21,275 nt of DNA from a virus, in the IMG/VR virus record IMGVR_UViG_3300021335_001447, positions 1-21,275 of that record; one strand, written 5' to 3'. A model generated the notes under the pieces. The model had not been told where the DNA came from. It saw only the letters and a list, made by a program, of their open reading frames with translations, and searched no databases. Within the stretch, counting starts at the first letter, position 1. Each line of letters starts with the position of its first letter. Positions 6,297-13,832 of the stretch are shown piece after piece. Made by a program: the position numbers and the translations under genes.

Positions 6297-6847
6297 AACC
6301 CGAAGTATGGATGATACAGATTCCGGACAATCCGATATCAATGTATTATCGTGGTCGTGTCGAAGAGTCTTGGAAAGACTATAATCTCAAATTTTTCAAT
6401 GCTATCACTCCAGAAAATAATACCAAGGATTACTTGAACTTTGGAAAGAAACGTGATAAGATAGAGTTTACACCGACTGAAAAAGCAGTTTGGTATAGTC
6501 ACGTTGAGTTATGGGCAAAGGCAAGAACCAAACCTATTCTAATTATAGAACATGACGCAATGTTATATGAACCAATACCAGATGGCATATGGGAATCTGA
6601 CATGGCATGTATTGGACACTGTTACAGAGACGGTGAAAGAAAGACTTTGGCAGGTCTATCTTATTATCTTACTCCGAAGGTTGCACGATATATGGTCGCG
6701 GGTGTTAAACAAACAAAGAACATTACGTGGAACTCTGACGCCACCATATATAGAACGTGCAAACAAAGAGGCATCTTTAGTCGCGATTTGGTAGGACAAA
6801 TCAAAAACGACACTATCGGAACAACAATTGAGCATCTATATCAATGA
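6293..6847 (+). CDS. GT25-type glycosyltransferase (LPS-biosynthesis like), copy 1
   Basis: A 184-residue short relative of the GT25 / LgtB-Lex2 family, which adds sugars such as galactose to lipooligosaccharide. Visible marks are an N-terminal strand with NAITPEN (36-42), YSHVELW at 68-74, and ILIIEHDA at 82-89. The EHD (86-88) stands where classical members have EDD or a DxD-like metal site. It is the first of four such genes in the window (others at 15081, 15767 and 17184) and the shortest. ATGA-type overlaps on both sides. Donor and acceptor are unknown. Confidence 0.75.
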   Translation: MKPEVWMIQIPDNPISMYYRGRVEESWKDYNLKFFNAITPENNTKDYLNFGKKRDKIEFTPTEKAVWYSHVELWAKARTKPILIIEHDAMLYEPIPDGIWESDMACIGHCYRDGERKTLAGLSYYLTPKVARYMVAGVKQTKNITWNSDATIYRTCKQRGIFSRDLVGQIKNDTIGTTIEHLYQ

Positions 6848-7635
6848 AAAGATTAATTTATCAGGTTTGTCTTGGTGAAGCAAAGGACTCCAAACTGTAT
6901 AAACATTGTATAAACAGTGTTACGGAGTATTGCAAAAGACATAACATCAACCACGTAGTTCAACGACAACCTCTTCTGCGGGTCAATCCCGATCCTTTCA
7001 TGTCGAATCGCAGTGATGCATCGTGGAGAAAACATGGCGGGTTTCTCCCTATCTATGAGAAAGAAAATGCATTCGACCTTTTAGATGACTACGATCAGAT
7101 TGCCATAATCGATGCAGATATCTTTATTCGTGAGGACGCACCGAATATCTTCGAAGACTTTGGTGATACTCATGCATTTGGTGCAGTGTGTGAACGTGAG
7201 ATGCCTATTACCGAAGCATACAAAGGTAAGATTACCAATTACTCTATGATGCAGTATGGTCAACTACAGTCCAACCGTACAGACTTCAAACCCAACAATC
7301 TTGGATTCGAATTCTTTAACATGGGATTGATACTTCTCAATAGTAAAAGATTCAAGGAGTATTTAAGAGGACAGACTGCTGAACAGTTCATTCGACGTGG
7401 GGAATTCATGGATTTTGTAAATGGGAAAGGCCCGTGGAAATGGAGTACTGATCAGACTCTCTTAAATTTCTTTTTGAAAAAGTATAAGGTTCCCACTAAA
7501 CACCTTGATTGGAAATGGAACGGATTGTATACTGCCAACACAAAAATAGAAGAGTGTCATTTTGTGCATTTCTTCTTAAAAGATTTATTACCTTCTCGTG
7601 GTGAAAACGTCGAGGAGTTGATGAAACTAATATGA
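6844..7635 (+). CDS. GT8-like glycosyltransferase (263 aa)
   Basis: A 263-residue GT-A-fold transferase. QIAIIDADIFI at residues 85-95 holds the metal-binding DxD (Asp90-Ala-Asp92). FFNMGLILLNSKRF follows mid-protein, like the F-N-x-G-x-x-x-x-N segment of GT8 enzymes. TDQTLLN comes next, and HFVHFF near the C-terminus supplies the third metal-binding His position. These four blocks in this order are typical of GT8 family retaining transferases using UDP-sugars. No membrane segment is seen, so it works in the host cytoplasm. It overlaps the neighbours by four bases each side. Confidence 0.78.
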   Translation: MKRLIYQVCLGEAKDSKLYKHCINSVTEYCKRHNINHVVQRQPLLRVNPDPFMSNRSDASWRKHGGFLPIYEKENAFDLLDDYDQIAIIDADIFIREDAPNIFEDFGDTHAFGAVCEREMPITEAYKGKITNYSMMQYGQLQSNRTDFKPNNLGFEFFNMGLILLNSKRFKEYLRGQTAEQFIRRGEFMDFVNGKGPWKWSTDQTLLNFFLKKYKVPTKHLDWKWNGLYTANTKIEECHFVHFFLKDLLPSRGENVEELMKLI

Positions 7636-8738
7636 ATTACGAAGAAAAAACACAAAGGTATGCTACGTGGGGAGACAAGTATCTTCAACACACCGATGTC
7701 TTGTATTCCATACAGTATGAGGACACGTTTAAACCTATAAACGTTCAATTGTGTTTGTGTGAAGTTTGTGATAGCGACTGTCCGTTCTGTTCTGTTGCTG
7801 CACGACCACTCAAGAGTTATATCCCTTGGGAAAAACTCAAGAAGATGTTGGTTGACTTTCGTGAGTTGGGTGCAAAGGCGTTAGAGATTACGGGTGGAGG
7901 TAATCCGTTATTGTACCGCGATCGTGAAGCAAAAAAAGACATCAACGATGTGATCATGTTTGCCTCTGCATTGGGTTACGACATCGGCATCATCACTAAC
8001 ACAGAGAAACTTGAACGACACCTTTTGCCTATAGTGTATCCTCGCATTAACTGGATTCGTGTGTCTCTGATTAAACTGGATGAGGGTAAGACTCCGCAAG
8101 ATTACGACTTTGGATCATTCCCCCGCGAGAGACTCGCTCTTAGTTACATCATCTACGATGGCACCGGTGATGCACCGGACGAACTGTCTCGCACTAATAA
8201 AATCTATGAAGGTACAACACCCGAATCGATTGAGAAGATTGCGGAGTTAATCAAACTCAACCCTGAACTCAAGTTCTGTCGTATTGGTGGCAATGCATTG
8301 GTAGAAAACTATCAGATTGAAGTTCAGAAGAGGTGGCGCGAAACAATTCAACGTCTCGACGCATTCGACAAGTTTTTTATAAAGGACGTATGGGACAACT
8401 GCAAACCTTATGACGAAGGGTGTTATGTTGGGTTGACACGTCCATACATTGCGCCACATCCAGATGGTGGTGATTATCAGGTCTATGTCTGCACAAGTCA
8501 TGTACTGGAGAAAAGAACCTATGACATGGATTTTTCTCTTGGAAGTATTGACAATGTGAAAAAGATATGGGATAATGCTAATCTAAACTATGCCAAAACT
8601 GGCGTACCTTATGAGATTCGTGGTGCGGGAGATGGTGGTTGGAAAGATGCCTGTCCAAGTTGTTTCTATTTCAACAACAACAAACTCCTACACACGGTCG
8701 CCCAACAAATGGATATTGATGACCGGAACTTTGCATGA
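7632..8738 (+). CDS. Radical SAM protein with extra C-terminal cysteines (368 aa)
   Basis: A second, unrelated-looking radical SAM protein of 368 residues. The cluster motif is Cys46, Cys50 and Cys53 (CEVCDSDCPFC; Cys41 and Cys43 lie just before). ITGGGNPLLY (about 85-94) is the GGE-type SAM-binding strand, here with GGG. Further Cys in CYVG, YVCTSH and the final CPSC (Cys341, Cys344), together with SLGSIDNVKKIWD, match a SPASM-like auxiliary domain. The first 35 residues form a separate charged lead segment. Function is unknown; a sugar or amino-sugar substrate would fit the block. A strong promoter-like element lies inside its 3' part (8548-8576). Confidence 0.86.
   Translation: MNYEEKTQRYATWGDKYLQHTDVLYSIQYEDTFKPINVQLCLCEVCDSDCPFCSVAARPLKSYIPWEKLKKMLVDFRELGAKALEITGGGNPLLYRDREAKKDINDVIMFASALGYDIGIITNTEKLERHLLPIVYPRINWIRVSLIKLDEGKTPQDYDFGSFPRERLALSYIIYDGTGDAPDELSRTNKIYEGTTPESIEKIAELIKLNPELKFCRIGGNALVENYQIEVQKRWRETIQRLDAFDKFFIKDVWDNCKPYDEGCYVGLTRPYIAPHPDGGDYQVYVCTSHVLEKRTYDMDFSLGSIDNVKKIWDNANLNYAKTGVPYEIRGAGDGGWKDACPSCFYFNNNKLLHTVAQQMDIDDRNFA
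8548..8576 (+). promoter_or_regulatory. Possible internal sigma70-like promoter
   Basis: TTGACA at 8548-8553, a 17-base spacer, then GATAAT at 8571-8576: eleven of twelve consensus bases. It lies within the radical SAM gene, about 160 bases before the methyltransferase gene at 8735. The -10 is identical to that of the promoter at 21152. Because it falls in coding sequence (SIDNVKKIWDNA) it may be chance. Confidence 0.4.
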
Positions 8739-9310
8739 CAGAATATGATGAGAGTTACTACACGACAGGTAATTACGAAGACTACTTAGACCGCAGACCG
8801 GAGTTCGATGAACTCGCTTCAGAGTTGTACAGTCTGTTAACAAGTCTAGACCACATGGATGGCCCTATTCTCGACTTTGGATGTGCGGTCGGTATGCTCC
8901 TTGATGCATTCCGTGATCTAGGTATCGATGGTGAGGGTGTGGAGATCTCTGAGTGGGCCCGACAAGAGGCACAAGACAGGGGTCATACCGTACATGAAGA
9001 GTTACCAGATAGTCACTACTACCCTGTCACGTTCGCACTTGATGTACTGGAACACATGGAAGAGGATCAACTTGAAGAGTTTCTCTACAGTCTAAACACC
9101 AAGGTTCTGGTATTTCGTGTTCCCACTGTGGTCGATGGTGATGACTACCATATTGAACAGGCACGACTTGATCCAACCCACAAGATTCGTTGGACAGAAG
9201 AAGAGTGGAATTACGAGATTGAACAACACTGTTATTTTGTTTTACCGTTGATGTTGCCTAATATCTACTGTGCAGACGGAGCATATTGCGGTCTCGCATT
9301 TAAGTTATGA
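8735..9310 (+). CDS. Class I SAM-dependent methyltransferase (191 aa)
   Basis: A 191-residue small methyltransferase. Motif I is ILDFGCAVG (residues 45-53), followed by the acidic end of strand 2 at GVEIS (Glu70), and a motif-IV-like ALDVLEHM (101-108) typical of the Methyltransf_23/11 group. Its N-terminus (MTEYDESYYTTGNYEDYLDR) resembles the Y-Y lead of sugar- or surface-glycan-linked methyltransferases. The C-terminal part is Asp/Glu/His-rich. It sits between a radical SAM gene and an acyltransferase, with ATGA overlaps, so methylation of a sugar precursor or glycan is a fair guess. Acceptor atom unknown. Confidence 0.82.
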   Translation: MTEYDESYYTTGNYEDYLDRRPEFDELASELYSLLTSLDHMDGPILDFGCAVGMLLDAFRDLGIDGEGVEISEWARQEAQDRGHTVHEELPDSHYYPVTFALDVLEHMEEDQLEEFLYSLNTKVLVFRVPTVVDGDDYHIEQARLDPTHKIRWTEEEWNYEIEQHCYFVLPLMLPNIYCADGAYCGLAFKL

Positions 9311-10107
9311 TACATCCTAGTGCAATTATAGAATGTGAGGTTTTTGAGTTAGGGGAAAACTGTTACATCGGCCCCAACTGCAAGATCACCTGTAAAGAAT
9401 TTAGGGCAGGAGATTATCTCTGGATGCCCGCAGACGTGGAGATAGGACGTGGAGGTTGCAATGGCCCTGACAGTATTGTGCACATTGGCAATTCTGTGGG
9501 CATCTTTGAAGGGACTGTCATTAATCCTTCAAGTAGGGTCACGATTGGTGATTGTGTTGGTATCGGTGCTGATTGTCTGTTATGGACTCATGGCGCTTGG
9601 TGTAATCCTCTCGATGGTTTTCCCTTCAGTTTTGCCCCTGTTACCATAGGGAGTAACGTCTGGTTACCCGCAAGATCCATCATGTTGCCTGGCACCAATG
9701 TCGGTGACAACTGTGTGATTGGTACAGGATCAGTTATCACCAAAGATATTCCGTCTGGATCACTCGCAATGGGTTCTCCATGTAAGGTAGTCAAAGAAAA
9801 CGAATATCCCAAGAATCTAACCATCGAGGAAAAGAAAAGAATACTTCAGGACATTGCCAACCGATGGAAAGAACAATTGCCCCACAAAGGGGTGTCTGCA
9901 AATGTTTGGGTTGGTGAGGGCACTGTTGTGGTGAATGGTAAGACAACGTTTGACTGCTTGAACTACGAGATCAGTGGAGATCAAAACGAACTTACCGAAG
10001 ATCTACGAGACTTTCTACGTCGACACGGCATACGCATATATAACGGACAACCATTTAAATCATTGAAACCAAATTATGAATCTAGTATTGAGTCCCCACC
10101 CCGATGA
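9307..10107 (+). CDS. Left-handed beta-helix acyl/acetyltransferase (266 aa)
   Basis: A 266-residue hexapeptide-repeat transferase. Imperfect repeats begin at residue 1 and run to about 165. WTHGAW (93-98) puts His95 in the position of the catalytic His of LacA/WbbJ-type acetyltransferases, and VTIGSNVWLPARSIMLPG and VGDNCVIGTGSVIT form the classic closing coils before GSPCKVV. Acetyl-CoA-dependent O- or N-acetylation of a sugar is the likely reaction. About 85 residues after the helix (SANVWVGEGTVVVNGKTTFD onward) form an extra domain I cannot assign, possibly acceptor binding. The 3' end overlaps the PIG-L gene by 32 bases, one of the longest overlaps in the window. Confidence 0.83.
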   Translation: MIHPSAIIECEVFELGENCYIGPNCKITCKEFRAGDYLWMPADVEIGRGGCNGPDSIVHIGNSVGIFEGTVINPSSRVTIGDCVGIGADCLLWTHGAWCNPLDGFPFSFAPVTIGSNVWLPARSIMLPGTNVGDNCVIGTGSVITKDIPSGSLAMGSPCKVVKENEYPKNLTIEEKKRILQDIANRWKEQLPHKGVSANVWVGEGTVVVNGKTTFDCLNYEISGDQNELTEDLRDFLRRHGIRIYNGQPFKSLKPNYESSIESPPR

Positions 10108-10672
10108 TGCAGAATACTCTGTCTCAGGCACAATTCTAAAGAGTAACGATTACTGGAAGGTGGTTACTCTGTCGTCTGGTGGAGATAACGACGATACAAC
10201 TAGTCATTCGCGATTAGACGAAAGTGAAGAGTTCTGGTCTGACATGGGCAATGTCTGCCACATTGGCATGAACTCTAAAACAATTGATCAATACCGTGAC
10301 TATGAGTTGGTCGCAATCATTGACGATCTATTGGACAATGTTGACACAATCTATGTGCCACCACTTGAAGACAATCATTTCGAACATCGTCGAATCAGTG
10401 AAGCGGCACGTGCCGCAACACGGGGTAAACCAATAACCCTCATTGAATACTACACCCCGTCTACACGGTCGACATGGGTGCCTAATCTATTTGTCGATAT
10501 CGATGAGTACATGTATGAGAAGGATTATAACCTTCATTTGTACTTCAGGTCACAGAACGATCGGTTCTATTTTCGTGAAGAGAATATCGAGATCTTTCAT
10601 GAAGATTACTTCTGCCGTTTGCGTGGACTAGATAAGGTCGAGAAATTTAGAGTGGAGTATCAATTCAAGTGA
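10076..10672 (+). CDS. PIG-L family deacetylase (198 aa)
   Basis: A 198-residue LmbE/PIG-L zinc deacetylase that removes acetyl groups from GlcNAc-type substrates. The zinc site is plain: SPHPDDAE at residues 6-13 (His8, Asp11) and the second ligand in NHFEHRR at 100-106 (His101/His104). A TLSSGG strand lies between them. It is a little shorter than most PIG-L proteins. ATG 10076 lies 32 bases inside the acyltransferase gene and puts the first motif at the usual distance from the N-terminus. Deacetylase and acyltransferase side by side would allow an N-acetyl sugar to be opened and given a different acyl group; that is inference. Confidence 0.9.
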   Translation: MNLVLSPHPDDAEYSVSGTILKSNDYWKVVTLSSGGDNDDTTSHSRLDESEEFWSDMGNVCHIGMNSKTIDQYRDYELVAIIDDLLDNVDTIYVPPLEDNHFEHRRISEAARAATRGKPITLIEYYTPSTRSTWVPNLFVDIDEYMYEKDYNLHLYFRSQNDRFYFREENIEIFHEDYFCRLRGLDKVEKFRVEYQFK

Positions 10673-11115
10673 AAATCATTTGTCATCGTGGCAATCTAAA
10701 CGGCCCGAATCCCATGACCGAAAACCATCCGATGCAGATCGATAAGTGCATCGAGAAGGGGTATGACGTAGAGATAGATTTGTGGGCTGGTGATGGTCTG
10801 TGGTTAGGACACGACGGCCCGGAGTATCCTATAACCAAGGAGTGGTTGACCTTTCGCCAACGCAATTTGTGGGTTCATTGTAAAAACATCGAGGCGGTGA
10901 TGTTTCTACGTGAACGTGCACCACACATACACTGGTTCTGGCATCAAGAGGATGACTACACGTTGACATCACATGGTTGGGTTTGGGCATACCCAAACAA
11001 ACCGGTACCCGAATCATCGTCTCGTTCGGTGTGTGTTATGCCTGAGATATATAACTCTGACGCGAGTAACTTCCAAGCAGTATGTACAGATTATCCAGAG
11101 AGATATAATGATTAA
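10669..11115 (+). CDS. Short GDPD-like phosphodiesterase (148 aa)
   Basis: A 148-residue protein with the metal and catalytic residues of glycerophosphodiester phosphodiesterases: ICHRGN (His6-Arg7), TENHP (Glu18-Asn19), VEIDLW (Glu35, Asp37), and LGHD (His48). The end, CTDYPERY, matches the closing TDyP segment of the family. GDPD barrels are usually about 230-250 residues, so 80-100 residues from the middle and end of the barrel are missing, though both ends of the motif order are kept. It starts at GTG 10669, overlapping the previous stop. It could trim glycerol phosphate from a glycan or lipid, or act on a cyclic or sugar phosphodiester. Nearby HAD-nucleotidyltransferase suggests a phosphorylated precursor. 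Confidence 0.75.
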   Translation: MKIICHRGNLNGPNPMTENHPMQIDKCIEKGYDVEIDLWAGDGLWLGHDGPEYPITKEWLTFRQRNLWVHCKNIEAVMFLRERAPHIHWFWHQEDDYTLTSHGWVWAYPNKPVPESSSRSVCVMPEIYNSDASNFQAVCTDYPERYND

Positions 11116-12454
11116 ACTCATTCTATTTGATCTTGATGGGGTTCTGGTCGACGCGAAAGATATTCATTATCAAGCACTCAACCGTGCGCTGGGCAAACAC
11201 TTTGCAATAACACCAGAACAACATCGAAATCTGTATGATGGTCGTAAAACTCGTGAGAAACTACAGATGTTGACCGCAGACAAGGGTCTTCCCGTAGAAC
11301 TACACGATGAGATCTTTGATAAGAAACAATCCATCACCGTACAAATGATGCACGAACTGCCTCTCAACACAAACGCATTGGAGTTATTTGAGGAACTAGA
11401 GAATCAGGGGTACATGATCGGAGTTTGTTCGAACAGTATACGACGTACTGTTTTAACTGCACTGGCAAAATCTGGACTCATTGAATACTGTTCTGTTATT
11501 CTTTCTAACGAAGATGTCAAAAACTCCAAACCACATCCAGAGATTTACTGGAAGGCAATGTCAATGATGGGATGTCTACCAGACGAAACCATCATCATCG
11601 AAGACTCACCCCCCGGCCTACTCGCTGCAGAACGTTCACGAGCATCCTATATACGAGTGCAGAGTCCAAGTGAAGTGACTAAAGAAACGATCATGCCTAA
11701 ACTGGAGACAACAAAAATAATGAACAAGTGGAAAGACGACAAACTCAATGTATTAATTCCGATGGCAGGTGCGGGATCACGATTCGCACAGGCAGGATAC
11801 ACATTCCCCAAACCGTTGATCGATGTAAACGGTAAACCCATGATTCAGGTTGTGGTAGAAAACATAGGTCTTGATGCCAACTTTATCTTTGTGGTACAAA
11901 AGGAACATCGTGAACGTTTCAAACTAGACAACATGTTACCTCTCATTGCACCCAATTGCAGGATCGTAGAAGTTGATGGAATAACCGAAGGTGCAGCTTG
12001 TACTGCGCTTCTCGCAAAAGAATACATCGATAACGACGCACCATTGTTCTTTGCAAACTCCGATCAGTATGTCGAGTGGGAACCTGTGCAGTTCATGTAT
12101 GATATGCAAGAGACACAGGCGGATGGTGGTATCGTTACATTTAAGGCGACACATCCCAAGTGGTCATTTGCAAAGATTGATGAGAACGGATTGGTGACCG
12201 AAGTCGCAGAGAAGAATCCTATCAGTGACAATGCAACTGTGGGATATTACTACTGGAAGAAAGGCAGTGACTTTGTTAAGTATGCAGAACAGATGATTGA
12301 TCGAGATATTCGAGTCAATGGGGAGTTCTATGTGTGTCCCGTGTTTAATCAGGCAATCGAAGACTGTAAAGAGATTCGAGTGCATGAAGCGTCTGCGATG
12401 TGGGGTCTAGGAACACCCGAAGATCTAGAATACTATATCAAGGAAAGAAAATGA
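11108..12454 (+). CDS. Fusion of HAD phosphatase and sugar-1-phosphate nucleotidyltransferase-like domain (448 aa)
   Basis: A 448-residue two-domain protein. Residues 1-200 are a HAD hydrolase: FDLDGVLVD with nucleophile Asp8 and Asp10, CSNS (107-110), Lys141 in NSKPHPEIY, and IIEDSPPG (163-170). Residues 213-448 are a nucleotidyltransferase: LNVLIPMAGAGSRF (213-226), FPKPLIDVNGKP (233-244), and FFANSDQ with Asp319 as likely metal ligand. The pair could dephosphorylate a bis-phosphorylated intermediate and then activate the remaining monophosphate with NTP, as done separately by GmhB and HldE/HddC in heptose synthesis; which substrate is open. ATG 11108 overlaps the GDPD stop by eight bases. 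The longer frame from 10973 lies over the GDPD gene and is not used. Confidence 0.86.
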   Translation: MIKLILFDLDGVLVDAKDIHYQALNRALGKHFAITPEQHRNLYDGRKTREKLQMLTADKGLPVELHDEIFDKKQSITVQMMHELPLNTNALELFEELENQGYMIGVCSNSIRRTVLTALAKSGLIEYCSVILSNEDVKNSKPHPEIYWKAMSMMGCLPDETIIIEDSPPGLLAAERSRASYIRVQSPSEVTKETIMPKLETTKIMNKWKDDKLNVLIPMAGAGSRFAQAGYTFPKPLIDVNGKPMIQVVVENIGLDANFIFVVQKEHRERFKLDNMLPLIAPNCRIVEVDGITEGAACTALLAKEYIDNDAPLFFANSDQYVEWEPVQFMYDMQETQADGGIVTFKATHPKWSFAKIDENGLVTEVAEKNPISDNATVGYYYWKKGSDFVKYAEQMIDRDIRVNGEFYVCPVFNQAIEDCKEIRVHEASAMWGLGTPEDLEYYIKERK

Positions 12455-13032
12455 TATGTCATTGCACTTATTGCCGTGCAATGGGAAGTCAACCTTGGTT
12501 GTGGAAACTAGGAGATAACTATTGGTTCGAGATTCCCAAGAATGCTTCATATGCAATTAAAACGAAGTATAATCTTCAAAAAAACTATGTTCAGGGTATA
12601 AAACCGGTCTCTTCGTTCGATCCAAATATAGAGAAAGTGTATTACGTATGGAGAGATCCCGTCGAACGATTCTCTTCTCTGTTCGCACATTATTTTGTGA
12701 GAGGAAATACTCGAACACGCCACGCAACTTCATTTCTTCAACGACTAAATTATGATACAAATAAACTGAGTCTTGAAGAGAAGTTAGAAATTTGCATATC
12801 CAATATAGACAAATTTACTAGCAAAGAAGAAAGACATCATTGGTTCCCTCAACACACATTTTTAGATTTTCGATATAACCTACACAAACTGACTATGGAA
12901 AATCTAAATGAGTCCCCGTTTGGGCCCTTAGAGATAGAGAATGCGACTAAACGACGCAATATTGTGTTGCCTGCATTAGAAAAATACGTTGATGAAATAA
13001 AGATGATATATGCAGAAGACTATAACCTATGA
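12451..13032 (+). CDS. Sulfotransferase-family protein (193 aa)
   Basis: A 193-residue relative of Sulfotransfer_2 enzymes, which move sulfate from PAPS to a sugar. WFEIPKNASYAI (residues 25-36) matches the 5'-phosphosulfate loop (PKNAS/PKTGG), and YYVWRDPVERFSSLFAHYF (64-82) is the 3'-phosphate binding motif (RDPxERF). The order and distance of the two are right. The end lacks the longer C-terminal part of larger members. The N-terminus is odd: MICHCTYCRAMG has three Cys in CxCxxC form. If active, it would sulfate the glycan made by the neighbours; PAPS would come from the host, as no PAPS synthase is in the window. Confidence 0.72.
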   Translation: MICHCTYCRAMGSQPWLWKLGDNYWFEIPKNASYAIKTKYNLQKNYVQGIKPVSSFDPNIEKVYYVWRDPVERFSSLFAHYFVRGNTRTRHATSFLQRLNYDTNKLSLEEKLEICISNIDKFTSKEERHHWFPQHTFLDFRYNLHKLTMENLNESPFGPLEIENATKRRNIVLPALEKYVDEIKMIYAEDYNL

Positions 13033-13832
13033 TTAAGATATTCATACTGACATATAAAGCACCCGAAGAACTTAATGCCAACCTCAGTTCTCTTTTCGAA
13101 ACAAATGGTGATTATGAAGTACATATCATTAACAACCATTCTAAAGTGTTTGATGTAAACGAAGAGTTTCGTGACAAGGTTACGGTGCACCATCAAACCA
13201 CACGGTTGAATGACGGAACAGGACACCCCGCAAGGGATTGGAATCAGGCATTGATATTGGGATTCAAAGATTTGATGAACCCCGAATGTGAACAGGTCAT
13301 TCTGTGTCAAGACGATGTGATATGGTATGATAACTGGATCGAGGCTCTTGATAGAATTCATATCAAGTATACATTCTATACGTGTGGATGGGGTGATTGC
13401 TTTATGAGTTTCAAACCCGAAGCGGTAAGGAATATCGGTTTATTTGATGAACGATTCTCGATTGTGGGTTATCAAGACGGTGACTATTTTCTACGTGCAT
13501 TTCTCTACAATAAAGAGAACAGTTCAATCAACGATTCTTGGCATAAACGAGTCTTAAACCCAACCGTTCCTGTTGCAGAGAGGTACACCAATATACCAGC
13601 GTCACGTTCATCTGCCTATCAGAAAACTTTAGGAAAGGCATTATGGAAACATAAGTGGGGTAACCAAGATGAACGATGGACGGGTAAGATCAAAGTCACC
13701 GAACCTTTGTGTGATTCCTATATAACATATCCTTACTTTGAAAAAGACATAAAGACTCTCAGAGAACAAAGATTCATATACGATGAATTTGATGAGAATA
13801 TGAGACCAGAATTAACGGAGTTTCGAAAATGA
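13029..13832 (+). CDS. GT2-like glycosyltransferase (267 aa)
   Basis: A 267-residue GT-A-fold transferase. It opens MIKIFILTYKAPEELNANLSSL, the usual strand-helix of GT2 enzymes, has an INN strand (34-36), and the metal-binding acidic pair in ILCQDDVIWYDNW (Asp95-Asp96). Later come NIGLFDERFSIVGYQDGDYFLRA, the G-x-F-D-E-x-F and E/D-D acceptor-side motifs of the family with Gln-Asp replacing the classical Glu-Asp. The last 70 residues are Lys/Trp-rich with no match that I know. Four-base overlaps with both neighbours. Sugar donor unknown. Confidence 0.83.
   Translation: MIKIFILTYKAPEELNANLSSLFETNGDYEVHIINNHSKVFDVNEEFRDKVTVHHQTTRLNDGTGHPARDWNQALILGFKDLMNPECEQVILCQDDVIWYDNWIEALDRIHIKYTFYTCGWGDCFMSFKPEAVRNIGLFDERFSIVGYQDGDYFLRAFLYNKENSSINDSWHKRVLNPTVPVAERYTNIPASRSSAYQKTLGKALWKHKWGNQDERWTGKIKVTEPLCDSYITYPYFEKDIKTLREQRFIYDEFDENMRPELTEFRK

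Noticed and set aside
10973-11107. 45-codon upstream extension of the HAD-nucleotidyltransferase gene
   Set aside because: It covers the GDPD-like gene in another frame. The HAD motif FDLDGVLVD is normally within ten residues of the start, which fits ATG 11108.
12400-12450. Upstream extension of the sulfotransferase gene
   Set aside because: It would overlap the previous gene by 55 bases; ATG 12451 gives the usual ATGA overlap.
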